This document shows positions 8,532 to 16,607 of a DNA stretch of 64,000 bases, piece by piece. The translations under genes were made by a program, and so were the position numbers. The notes under the pieces were generated by a model, which worked only from the letters and a program-made list of their open reading frames with translations, was not told the origin of the DNA and did no database searches. The stretch covers positions 1-64,000 of the forward strand of contig NZ_JACOII010000065.1 of assembly GCF_016306625.1 (NCBI RefSeq). The letters are read 5' to 3'. Position 1 is the first letter of the stretch; every line of letters starts with the position of its first letter. The DNA is from Xenorhabdus lircayensis (GTDB lineage Bacteria; Pseudomonadota; Gammaproteobacteria; Enterobacterales; Enterobacteriaceae).

Positions 8532-8984
8532 ATGAATTCTAACATTCGTCATTATTTCAGAGCGATGGGGAGTATTCTGGATATCATGCCTACAAACGAT
8601 TACCGTGATACTTTAGATATTGATTCAGCAAGTGGAGATTTACTCGAAAATCAGGTGGGTTCTCATTACTTGGACTCATTTCCATCTCCTGATGCATTAA
8701 AAAACTATGAATCAATTCTACCAGGTTGTGCAGAAAGGATATTTTCTCTCAGAGAAAAAGAGCAGGTTTTTCAGCATGAAAAACAGAAAAAAGCACTTGA
8801 TGGTCTGATAAATAGAGATAGAAGAGGGCAATGGATGGGCTTTTCCATCTCTATGTTTATCTTAATCATTGCAACGGTTTTTGCGTTGAGAGGGGAAATG
8901 TTGTTTGCTGGTACTTTAATCACTGTTGATTTGGTGGGATTAGTTGCCGTGTTTGTTATCGGGCGTAGAACACATATTAAGTGA
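8532..8984 (+). CDS. DUF2335 membrane protein
   Basis: The protein fits the DUF2335 family. The family block SFPSPDALKNYESILPGCAERIFSLREKEQVFQHEKQKKAL (about residues 50-90) is followed by two transmembrane helices (GFSISMFILIIATVFALRG and GTLITVDLVGLVAVFVIG). The ATG at 8532 is preferred over one four codons upstream, because GGGAGAG sits at the right distance from it. The product has 150 residues. DUF2335 proteins are common in prophage and plasmid regions and have no proven function. It follows cro on the same strand and may be part of the same module. Confidence 0.75.
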   Translation: MNSNIRHYFRAMGSILDIMPTNDYRDTLDIDSASGDLLENQVGSHYLDSFPSPDALKNYESILPGCAERIFSLREKEQVFQHEKQKKALDGLINRDRRGQWMGFSISMFILIIATVFALRGEMLFAGTLITVDLVGLVAVFVIGRRTHIK

Positions 8985-9196
8985 TTTTAAAATAATATGG
9001 TAAGTTATTTAGAAAATATGTGACTATTTTTATTTGCTATTTTTTATATCTGTTACTTTTATTTAGATTTAGTGCGGTGGTTCTTATTCTATATCAATGA
9101 AGCTGATATGATGATCATCGACAAATATAAAAAAAATTGTATGATAGGAGTGTGTTTATGTATTAAAAATAAATTAGCGTATTATAGAGAGTTAAT

Positions 9197-9739
9197 ATGG
9201 ATATTAAAACCTTATGTGAAATTTACCAATCTGGAAAAAAACTGAAATATCTTTTTTTCTGGGGTCATAAAACTAATCATGCCAACTACATAACCAAATC
9301 TTGTCTAAGTCAGTGGTATCCAGTTCAATTTACTATTGATGATGTAAAATATTCCAGTGCGGAACACTATATGATGGCAGGGAAGGCGCGTTTGTTTAAT
9401 GATCTCGAAGCACTGGAAAAAATTATCAACGCTAAAAACCCAGGCGCAGCGAAAGCATATGGCCGAGAGATACGTGGATTTAACCGATCGATTTGGGATG
9501 ATCATCGATTGAAGATAGTGATTGAAGGTAATCTGGCAAAATTTTCTCAAAATAAACCTTTGGCAGAGTTTTTATTGAATACAGAGGGAAAAATATTGGT
9601 TGAAGCTAGCCCTGTTGACCGTATCTGGGGAATCGGGCTGGCAGAAGACTTCCCCAATATCCAGAATCCTTTAACGTGGGATGGTCTGAATTTATTAGGA
9701 TTTGCATTGATGGCTGTGCGTGAAAAATTAAAAGCATAA
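9197..9739 (+). CDS. NADAR-family protein (YbiA-like N-glycosidase)
   Basis: The 180-residue protein shows the NADAR/DUF1768 pattern: YLFFWGHK near the start, SQWYPVQFTIDDVKYSSAEHYMMAGKARLF (about 38-67), NPGAAKAYGREIRGF, W..HRLKIVIEGNLAKFSQNKPLAEFLLNT and the C-terminal DRIWGIGL..LNLLGFALMAVRE. Family members hydrolyse N-glycosidic bonds, either of riboflavin-pathway intermediates (YbiA) or of ADP-ribosylated guanine in DNA (antitoxins of DarT-like systems). No DarT or other toxin lies next to it, so the first role or an unlinked defence role is possible. It stands alone and is followed by a strong terminator. Confidence 0.88.
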   Translation: MDIKTLCEIYQSGKKLKYLFFWGHKTNHANYITKSCLSQWYPVQFTIDDVKYSSAEHYMMAGKARLFNDLEALEKIINAKNPGAAKAYGREIRGFNRSIWDDHRLKIVIEGNLAKFSQNKPLAEFLLNTEGKILVEASPVDRIWGIGLAEDFPNIQNPLTWDGLNLLGFALMAVREKLKA

Positions 9740-9744
9740 GCTAA

Positions 9745-9782
9745 AGTATAGAGCCTAATTGGATAGGCTCTATACTCTTTAT
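9745..9782 (+). terminator. Rho-independent terminator of the NADAR gene
   Basis: AGTATAGAGCCTA at 9745-9757 pairs perfectly with TAGGCTCTATACT at 9764-9776, giving a 13-bp stem with a 6-base loop. A T-rich stretch (CTTTATCTTTT) follows. Confidence 0.8.
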
Positions 9783-10027
9783 CTTTTAAGTTGCAATTTT
9801 GTTATAATTGATAAATTTGTGTTGTATTTGGATTTAAAATCTGTTGTGTATCTGCTTGCAACTGATTGGCTTGAAGGGAATAGTGTCTTGCTCGCGTTCC
9901 CATTAGGCTGATAACCGTAGCGAATTAATAATTGTAATCTAATTAATCTTTTCTGTTATAGAAAAATAGATCAATAGTTATTACTCTGTATTTAATGAAT
10001 ATCTTTCAGAGTTATTTATACTCAATA

Positions 10028-10072
10028 AATTTCAAATCGCAACTCAGTTAACAAAGCAACAGTTTGAAAGAT
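10028..10072. repeat. Xenorhabdus-type REP-like element (copy)
   Basis: TTTCAAATCGCAACTCAG and TAACAAAGCAACAGTTTGA face each other and match the arrangement at 43251-43293 (TTTCAAGTTGCCGCTCAG, CAACAAAGCGGCAGCTTGA). The rest of 9783-10131 holds no gene that I can see. Confidence 0.55.
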
Positions 10073-10131
10073 AAAGGGTATAGCTCTTGTTTTATCTTCT
10101 TTTTGGGAAAAAATACTATCAGGAAGTCGCT

Positions 10132-10203
10132 ATGACTATTGATCAACATAATCCATTTTCTGTTAACACAACATTTCCCATTCACACAACCCAAGGAATT
10201 TAA
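10132..10203 (+). CDS. Putative 23-residue leader peptide before the thioesterase
   Basis: An ATG with AGGAAG nearby upstream opens MTIDQHNPFSVNTTFPIHTTQGI, ending at TAA 3 bp before the TTG start of the thioesterase gene. The downstream gene's own ribosome binding site (AAGGA) lies inside this small frame, which would suit translational coupling. It could equally be the remnant of a larger upstream gene. It is too short for homology. Confidence 0.35.
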   Translation: MTIDQHNPFSVNTTFPIHTTQGI

Positions 10204-10205
10204 TC

Positions 10206-10967
10206 TTGCCTGATTCAGTTTTATTTTCTGCGATTAAAAGGCCGACTGCTGGAGTACAGTTAGTATTTCTACACCATGCTGGAGGCTCTTGTTTTTCCTA
10301 TATGGAATTGGCCCACAAATTATCAGGGTTTATTGAAGTCTATTGTATGGAACTTGCTGGCAGGGGAACACGCGCTTCAGAGCCTTTTCAGACGGATGCC
10401 GAGAAGGTGCTTTCCGATATCCTGGCCTCGATAAAGCGTTTAAGGCTAGGAGAGGATAAACCTTTATTATTGTTTGGGCATAGCATGGGAGCAGAGCTTG
10501 CCTATCAGGTTGCTCATAGGCTTGAGTGTGAAGCGCCTGAAAAGAAAGTTGCCCTCATTATCTCTGCCCGTGGTTTTTCCGAACCAAAGGGTTTGAAAAG
10601 TGGGCCAGGTGAGGAATATTCTGATGCTCATGTTTTAAACATCCTTGAACAATGTGAGGGAACGCCTCCAGATGTTCTCGTTAACCCTGAATTGAGTAAA
10701 TATGTGATTGGAACAATGAAAAATGATCTGGTTTTATTGGATTCTCTGTCCCGATTACCGAAGCCGAAGCTAAATGTTCAAACTCATGTAATAGGGGGAA
10801 GCGATGATAGAAGAGTTCCTGTCCCACGATTAGCAGAATGGTGGCATGTGTTGCCCGCACCAGTAGAACAACAGATTTTCACAGGAGGACATTTTTATTT
10901 ATTCACAAATGATGCCGTGATCCCTTGGCTCGAAAAACAAGCTCGGGGGTTTGCAGGAAATACCTAG
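10206..10967 (+). CDS. Type II (external) thioesterase of the GrsT/SrfAD family
   Basis: The 253-residue alpha/beta hydrolase matches stand-alone editing thioesterases of non-ribosomal peptide and polyketide synthesis: LVFLHHAGGSCFSYMELAHKL near the N-terminus, the PGR-like block MELAGRGTR, the nucleophile elbow LLLFGHSMGAELAY (Ser about 95), and the C-terminal VIGGSDDRRVP (Asp) and FTGGHFYLF (His). These enzymes release mis-primed groups from carrier domains. The start is taken as TTG at 10206, with AAGGA 8 bases upstream. No NRPS or PKS gene is present nearby, so it must act on a distant synthetase or be left over from a lost cluster. Confidence 0.9.
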   Translation: MPDSVLFSAIKRPTAGVQLVFLHHAGGSCFSYMELAHKLSGFIEVYCMELAGRGTRASEPFQTDAEKVLSDILASIKRLRLGEDKPLLLFGHSMGAELAYQVAHRLECEAPEKKVALIISARGFSEPKGLKSGPGEEYSDAHVLNILEQCEGTPPDVLVNPELSKYVIGTMKNDLVLLDSLSRLPKPKLNVQTHVIGGSDDRRVPVPRLAEWWHVLPAPVEQQIFTGGHFYLFTNDAVIPWLEKQARGFAGNT

Positions 10968-11266
10968 ATTTGTCATTTTGAACCTGGGCTGTGCTCAGAC
11001 AAAAGCGGTAGCTTTTGAACGCCCTTTAGTGTGGCCCGGAAGGGAGAGCACAGCGAATCAATCCTCACGTATTACGGTGTGCCCCTCCTTATTACACACA
11101 TCCATTAACGTCTCATTACGTCTATCTTATTAATAATATCAAATAAAAATGCAATACCTTATTATCACAAAGTCTACTGTCGTCGTTCAAAATCTATACA
11201 GTTTGTTGTATGGTTTTCTGTATAGAAATTTCCTATACATTTTTTCTATACAATATTGGGTGGTTT
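10968..11266. other. Non-coding stretch before the integrase relic
   Basis: No gene is seen. AAAAGCGGTAGCTTTT and GTGCTC/GAGCAC arms at about 10990-11054 form a possible hairpin. Near 11195-11255 TATAG/CTATA motifs recur in both orientations, resembling regulatory repeats upstream of P4-type integrases. Confidence 0.3.
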
Positions 11267-11497
11267 ATGAAGCTAACAGACTTGGCAATTAAATGAGCCA
11301 AACCAAAGGAAAAAGCCTATACATTAGCGGATGGTAACGGCCTATCTTTGTTAATTGATACTAATGGATCGAAAGGTTGGCGGTATCGTTATCAATTTGC
11401 TGGTAAGACCAAAATGATTTCATTCGGTGTCTATCCAGTAGTAACACTCACTGAGGCCAGAGCTAAACGTGACGAAGCGAGAAAACTGGCCGCTATC
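11267..11497 (+). pseudogene. 5' remnant of a second P4-type integrase
   Basis: Translation from ATG at 11267 gives MKLTDLAIK, then TGA, then in the same frame AKPKEKAYTLADGNGLSLLIDTNGSKGWRYRYQFAGKTKMISFGVYPVVTLTEARAKRDEARKLAA. This is the DUF4102 arm-binding domain of a P4-like integrase, paralogous to the intact one at 1952. It is dead twice over: it has a nonsense codon and it is cut off by the IS1-family element. The rest of the gene does not reappear on the far side of the IS. Confidence 0.85.
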
Positions 11498-11542
11498 AAT
11501 TTATTGAATCATGTATAGTATGCCTATTTGGAGAACATTCAA

Positions 11543-11818
11543 ATGGCAAAGATTGATGTGACCTGCCTCTCTTGTTGTGCAGTTAAAGGGATCCACCGTA
11601 ATGGGCGCTCACGTTCTGGTCATCAACGTTATCTTTGCCAATCCTGCCGTCACTCTTGGCAACTTGAATTCACTTATGTCGCTTGTCGTCCCGGCACACA
11701 TAAGCAAATCGTCGATATGGTCAGAAATGGAATGGGATGTCGGGCGACAGCACGGGTGATGGGGATTGGCCTAAATACCGTTCTTCGCCATTTAAAAAGC
11801 TCAGACCCAAATCGGTAA
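11543..11818 (+). CDS. insA: IS1-family InsA
   Basis: The protein has 91 residues from [39 protein letters not shown], the zinc-finger N-terminus of InsA, followed by the helix-turn-helix [23 protein letters not shown]. InsA binds the IS ends and represses transposition. The start at 11543 is chosen over an ATG 5 codons upstream because it matches InsA and has GGAG upstream. An A-rich slippery stretch (TTTAAAAAG, about 11790) near the end fits the known frameshift that makes the InsAB' transposase. Confidence 0.9.
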   Translation: MAKIDVTCLSCCAVKGIHRNGRSRSGHQRYLCQSCRHSWQLEFTYVACRPGTHKQIVDMVRNGMGCRATARVMGIGLNTVLRHLKSSDPNR

Positions 11819-12240
11819 CGGAAGCCATTGCTCCCGGCACCAAAGTGATTGTCTGCTGTGAGAGGGATGAGCAGTGGTCGTACGTGAAGTCAAAGAATAA
11901 GCCCCGTTGGCTCTTTTATGCCTGCGACAGGATAAGACGAAAAGTGATCGCCCATGTTTTTGGTCCAAGGATAAAAAAGACATTGATGCGTCTGATGGCG
12001 TTGCTGGCTCCTTTCAACATTGTCGTCTATATGACAGATGGTTGGAGAAGCGATGAAAAAGCGTTGGCGGGGAAACGGCATGTGGTCAACAAGCGTTATA
12101 CCCAACGCATAGAGAGGCATAACCTGAATCTTCGTCAGCATTTGGCAAGACTGACTCGCAAAACGTTGTCTTTTTCAAAATCCATAGAAATGCATGACAG
12201 AATTATAGGATATTATCTGAACATTCATCACTATCAATAA
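11737..12240 (+). CDS. insB: IS1-family InsB (transposase catalytic part)
   Basis: The 167-residue frame overlaps insA and carries the IS1 catalytic core: [28 protein letters not shown] (first Asp), [17 protein letters not shown] (second Asp) and [49 protein letters not shown] (Glu in the RIERHN block). The functional enzyme is the InsA-InsB fusion produced by a -1 frameshift. The sequence looks intact, so the element may still be active. Confidence 0.9.
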   Translation: MSGDSTGDGDWPKYRSSPFKKLRPKSVTEAIAPGTKVIVCCERDEQWSYVKSKNKPRWLFYACDRIRRKVIAHVFGPRIKKTLMRLMALLAPFNIVVYMTDGWRSDEKALAGKRHVVNKRYTQRIERHNLNLRQHLARLTRKTLSFSKSIEMHDRIIGYYLNIHHYQ

Positions 12241-12255
12241 ATTGGAATCATGACC

Positions 12256-12665
12256 TCATCTTTAGTTCCAATTAATAGTCAGAATTAAAATATAGTAAAT
12301 CGCGTAAATTTCAAGGTGTTTTATAATGATAATATGTTAAAAATCAAAAGCCGTCAAAATAATCATATTTAATATTCATGCAATAACGAAAAATATGATT
12401 TATTTTAGTCTGATAATTAGCGATAATTAATTTTGCCATACAAGATCCATTTTATTTTAAAAGTAAAGAAAGTATTTTTAATAAATACAGAGTGAAAGCA
12501 ATCAATTTTTATTTAGTTAACATTTTCCATAATACCAATTAATCTGGCTGCTGTATTAAGTTTATGTTCATAACTATGAGAAAATATATGTGGGTTATTC
12601 TTTATAATTTACATATTAAATATCAAGCAGTCGGAGGCTTCCCAATGAAAAAGAGGAGTTAACCG
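12256..12665. other. AT-rich non-coding stretch
   Basis: No gene, RNA or clear repeat is seen. Only AT-rich runs and, at 12643-12661, a five-codon frame (MKKRS) that overlaps the ribosome binding site of the next gene. Confidence 0.4.
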
Positions 12666-13163
12666 ATGTCAGATAATAATTGTTTAAAACGAATGAAAGA
12701 AATACTTGAGCTTGCAGAAAGAGAAAAACACGCGCTAAAAGAAGAATGCCCTCCTTGGCATGATGAAACATTTATTAGTTCCAACATTGACGATGGTCAC
12801 GGTCATCACGGTATTATGCTTCCCAACAATCACCGTTACTTTCTTGTAAAAGTTGTTATTGAGGGCATGGAAGGAAGGCATACTGCTGTGTCCACTGCCT
12901 TGTATGTTAATGGAGAACCAATAAGTCCCATTAGCTCAGGCAACTCAGTCAGCTCAAGCAAAATGCCTATTTGCGATGACTTGAAATTACCTATTTGGGA
13001 TGACTTAGATGGTGGGGAAACAAAAGTTTACGAGTATCAAATTCCAGATGCTACTACGGTGAAATTAGCGGGGCATATATCTTCCATGAATTTGCTTAAA
13101 GGAGGAGAGGCCAGAATTACCCTTAGGGGGTATTACGACTCAAGGCCTGTAATAAACCAATAA
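12666..13163 (+). CDS. Hypothetical protein, 165 residues
   Basis: I do not recognise this protein. It has a clear GAGGAG site 8 bases before the ATG. The N-terminus (residues 1-30) is charged and probably helical (CLKRMKEILELAEREKHALKEE). The rest is beta-rich with a His/Gly-rich patch (DDGHGHHGIMLPNNHRYFLVKVVIEG). It has no signal peptide or membrane helix. The segments PICDDLKLPIWDDLDGGE form a short internal repeat (CDDLKLP/WDDLDGG). It stands alone in AT-rich DNA between an IS and a gene remnant, consistent with horizontally acquired cargo. The function is unknown. Confidence 0.55.
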   Translation: MSDNNCLKRMKEILELAEREKHALKEECPPWHDETFISSNIDDGHGHHGIMLPNNHRYFLVKVVIEGMEGRHTAVSTALYVNGEPISPISSGNSVSSSKMPICDDLKLPIWDDLDGGETKVYEYQIPDATTVKLAGHISSMNLLKGGEARITLRGYYDSRPVINQ

Positions 13164-13245
13164 GAGATTTGATACAATCCCATTTGTTAAAGGTGGCTGC
13201 CTAGGCGGTCACCTGACTCAATAATAAAGCAAATCATAGCCAGAA

Positions 13246-13500
13246 TTAATAATCACCAATAGTTTCCCCTGAATTTTTGTGCCTACCATAAGCCTCATTC
13301 ATCTCCTTCTCCCTCAAATTCCACACCGAATCTTCCGGCATCTGGACACGAACGTCCAAGCGGCATCCTTCGGGAATGTTACAGGCTTCACCATCAGCAT
13401 AGTAGGCCTTCTCGCTGTCCACGATGTCTTTTATCCGCCGGTTCTGAAACCGTTCAGGCAAATTGTAGCAGTCTATGCACGAAACAAAGTAATGACCGTT
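13246..13500 (-). pseudogene. C-terminal remnant of the PEDSVWN-tail gene family
   Basis: The frame is open from 13500 (after an in-frame TAA at 13501-13503) and reads NGHYFVSCIDCYNLPERFQNRRIKDIVDSEKAYYADGEACNIPEGC..VQMPEDSVWNLREKEMNEAYGRHK and on to a stop. A TTG at 13461 could start a 71-residue product. Upstream of the stop the same frame continues protein-like (KYRALFDGQGFDYHKNQQVKKHKDSI), which suggests a nonsense mutation in a longer gene. The PEDSVWN motif recurs at 3-50 and 97-171 on the other strand with different ends. The function is not recognised. Confidence 0.5.
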
Positions 13501-13503
13501 TTA

Positions 13504-14785
13504 TTAAATGCTGTCTTTGTGCTTTTTAACCTGTTGATTTTTATGATAGTCAAAACCTTGACCATCAAATAATGCCCGGTATTTTTACAATTATGGCAAC
13601 AACTGTTGCGGAAATCCCCACGGAGGACGGCTTGAAATCAAGCCCTCATAGTGTAGTAAAACAACATGATCCAAATTTGAGCCATCTTTAAGGTGGGTGA
13701 ATTTCTTCTATACCTTTTACTTTCGTACATGCGGGATTTTCCCTTATGTGACTTACTGACAGAATATGCATTTCGTCGTCAGTCAGTCACTGGAAAGTAG
13801 TTATAATTTTAACTTATTGATTTTTATTATTACTCAGATTTGAAGCATTTTTTTAATGTCATACATTTGCTCAAGCATCACTCATATATCACGAATAATA
13901 TGTTTGTGAATCTATTGGTTTAATGGGTAACCTTTTGAATTTAATAATGATTGAAATTCCATATCATCTTTTTGTATCGCATAAAGCCAATATGGAAACA
14001 AAGCAAGATTGAAAGTATGCATGTTCATACGATTAAAGGTGAGGATTTAAGGGCATTTCGTAACCAACCAAGTGAAAGATATTCACTCAGTTAATAAGCA
14101 CATAGCCTCATTGACTTTATGAACAGAGAAAGACACTACTTGTATAAAGTTAACAAAATGGCATGACTACAGGCATAGGAAAATCTTCTTATTGGCGGGG
14201 CATCAGTTACTGCTACTTTAATCTCTCAATAACTTCCGACGAAATGCGTCGTAACCCTCTATAGGTCAGGATGTTTAGCGTACTGACTTCACTTTATTGA
14301 TACGAAGGAATTAGATCACGGAATGAAAGCATATCAACAGCATAATGAGATTGGTGAGGTTTCTTAGCGCAATGTAAGTGGTATAGAAATTTGTATATTT
14401 TAAAAAAATAAATTTATTTATTTCTTAATTATCATTTAATTATATGACTTTAGTTACAGCTAGCCCAGTTTCTTGCGCGCAGTCCGTATCCAAACTGCCT
14501 GCAATAATAAACGAATACTGAGATAAGTTATTGGTTTTTAATGATTTTTTTCAAAATGATGTGGCTGGATTTTTACTTTAGTTTATTGAGATAAGTGCAA
14601 ACGTTTTAGCAAAGATAATATTACCTGTGTATGTTGCTTATGGTGAGAAAATAAAGAATTTTATTCAGAGTGTTTAATAGCCAGCGGCCATCCACACTAT
14701 TGTTGACTTATATTAGTCTCAGGTTCTTAATAGTAATCTGTTTTACCCCCATTAAGTGAATGAATTATTGAGTAGGATAAAGTTA
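13504..14785. other. 1.3-kb gene-free region with an inverted repeat copy
   Basis: No convincing gene is seen. At 13605-13665 the minus strand carries GAGGGCTTGATTTCAAGC followed by a second hairpin (GTGGGGATTTCCGC), an inverted, diverged copy of the end of the hairpin cluster at 1378-1430. The remainder, to 14785, is AT-rich without repeats or RNA genes that I can recognise. Confidence 0.4.
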
Positions 14786-15388
14786 ATGACATTAGAAACA
14801 ATAAGTGGTCACGGCCTGTTTTCTGGCAAAAAAATAATTATTGTTCACGGATATACTGCTTCATCTTCATCAAATTGGTTTCCTTGGTTAAAAGAGACGC
14901 TTATTGAGCAAGGGGCGGATGTTATTGTACCCGGGATGCCTGAATCATTGGCCCCCAAACCTGAAGCATGGGCTAATATGTTGATGGATATCGTGCCAAG
15001 GGCAGGCAAAGATACGATTTTTATTGGTCATAGTCTCGGTTGTATCGCTGTACTACGGCATTTGGAGGCGATACGCTCTACGTCTCCCCATATTGGTGGG
15101 TATATTTTGGTTTCGGGATTTGATTCTCCTCAAATCGCTTTACCAGAATTGGATTCTTTTACTGCCGAACCGTTGGATTATGCTTTCTTACGTGGGGTAA
15201 CAGGACTCCGTATTTCGATCATTTCTTCTAATGATGGAATTGTTTCTTCCCAATCCTCCCAAGCTCTGGCTCACTCATTGCAAACTGAGATTACTAATGT
15301 TGATAATGGTGGGCATTTTCTTGATAGAGAAGGTTTTACTCGTCTGTTACCTGTCTATGATGCCCTGAAAACCGTGGTATCAGAATAA
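14786..15388 (+). CDS. RBBP9/YdeN-family serine hydrolase
   Basis: The 200-residue product begins MTLETISGHGLFSGKKIIIVHGYTASSSSNWFPWLKETLIEQGADVIVPGMPES, then has the nucleophile elbow TIFIGHSLGCIAVLRHLE, an Asp in SSNDGIVSSQSS and the catalytic His in NGGHFLDREGF. This is the RBBP9/YdeN family of small alpha/beta hydrolases, whose substrates are mostly unknown. The ATG at 14786 is preferred over a GTG ten codons upstream, because AGGA sits correctly before it. It is monocistronic with no linked pathway genes. Confidence 0.85.
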   Translation: MTLETISGHGLFSGKKIIIVHGYTASSSSNWFPWLKETLIEQGADVIVPGMPESLAPKPEAWANMLMDIVPRAGKDTIFIGHSLGCIAVLRHLEAIRSTSPHIGGYILVSGFDSPQIALPELDSFTAEPLDYAFLRGVTGLRISIISSNDGIVSSQSSQALAHSLQTEITNVDNGGHFLDREGFTRLLPVYDALKTVVSE

Positions 15389-15638
15389 AAATAGAAAGAT
15401 GATATTTTCCCAATTCCCCAGTTTATTAGGCTTAATCTGGGGAATGGTGCATTTGAGTATATTAAATATAAAAGACCAATGAGGTATTTTAAAAATAGAT
15501 GAGCAATTATAAGGTTTGACTATCGTTAGAAACGAGGACAATATAAAAATATGTTTTCAGTGAAATAATTTATTATTGAATTTAATTTGTGTTGTTCTGA
15601 GTATTTATGTAAAGATTATATTATATAAGGAATAAATT

Positions 15639-16418
15639 ATGGCGCCAATTCATTCAACCCTTGTTTCCAATCAAAATTATGGTGATTTAGTTAACGTGGA
15701 TTTCGAATATAAAGTAGGAAAATATGCCGCTAAAGATTTCAAATCTGATTGGGGTATTTCACCTACTTCATCGTCTGGTCTTAATCAAGGCCGATTAAAT
15801 ATTGTTATTGATCTGCAAGATGATCAAAATAAAGTGCTGGAACTCACTTATCTTGCCAATACTGTTGGTTCTAAAGCCGAACTTCATTTAATGCCCTAAT
15901 TAATGGTAAATATAAGGCGTTATGGTTGCAATATAAGGTGATGTTCAGTAAAGATTTTATGTGGAAAAGGCGGTAAATTGCCGGGTCTGGCTGGTGGTGA
16001 TCGTCCATCAGGATGTGTTGATAATGATAGTTTTGATGGTTTCAGTAGCCGCTTGATGTGGAGAAAAGAAGGCGAATTGTTTGGTTATCTCTATTACCCG
16101 GAAAAAGAAGCTCGGTGTGGCGATTACGTTAAATTAAATACCTCTTTAAAGAAAGATATTTGGTATACTCTGACACAATATGTGAAGCTGAATAGTATCG
16201 GTAAACGCGATGGTATCTATATACAATATATCGATAATACAGAAGTATTAAGATTAAATGATATCAAACTTCGAAATGAGAATGATGTTTTTATAGATGC
16301 GATAAAATGGAGCTCATTTTTCGGCGGTTCTACATTGGATTGGGCTCCGCCAGTGGAACAATATGCTTATTTTGATCATTTTATTGTTAGCGTTGAAAAA
16401 ACTGATATTATCCAATAA
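15639..16418 (+). pseudogene. Broken polysaccharide lyase family 14-like gene
   Basis: Three pieces line up with PL14-type lyases. Frame 1 (15639-15899) starts with a good AAGGA site and ends QNKVLELTYLANTVGSKAELHLMP-stop. A middle piece in another frame (about 15893-15965) reads LINGKYKALWLQYKVMFSKDFMW. The first frame then resumes as KGGKLPGLAGG...GFSSRLMWRKEGELFGYLYYPEKE...WYTLTQYVKLN..DGIYIQYIDNTEVLR..FFGGSTLDWAPPVEQYAYFDHFIVS, the conserved C-terminal half. Two opposite single-base shifts about 80 bp apart, with a stop between, explain the pattern. No signal peptide is seen. The family cleaves uronate polysaccharides such as alginate or glucuronan. The gene is inactive unless these are sequencing errors. 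Confidence 0.75.
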
Positions 16419-16607
16419 TTCAATAAATACTAAAGATTAAAAATAAGCTGTATATTCTAATAATGCGTAAAAATAAGCGTATATTTTATGGCTCACATGC
16501 CAGAGTATGTGAGCTATTTGATATTTTTACGAGATGGTGAAAAGTTGATTTATCACTTGCAACGTTTACACTGCTCGCCTTGAACGCACATTAAAGTATA
16601 TAAAGTT

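Larger units (their letters stand above)
11488..12255 (+). mobile_element. IS1-family insertion sequence
   Basis: The ends carry inverted CAATTTATTGA arms at 11497-11507 and 12234-12244. The right outer end reads (inverted) GGTCATGATTCC, like other IS1-family termini. Taking the outer GG on each side gives 768 bp, the standard IS1 length. No 8-9 bp target duplication is visible between the flanks, and the interrupted integrase does not resume, so a deletion or rearrangement next to the IS is likely. The left boundary could be off by a base or two. Confidence 0.75.
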
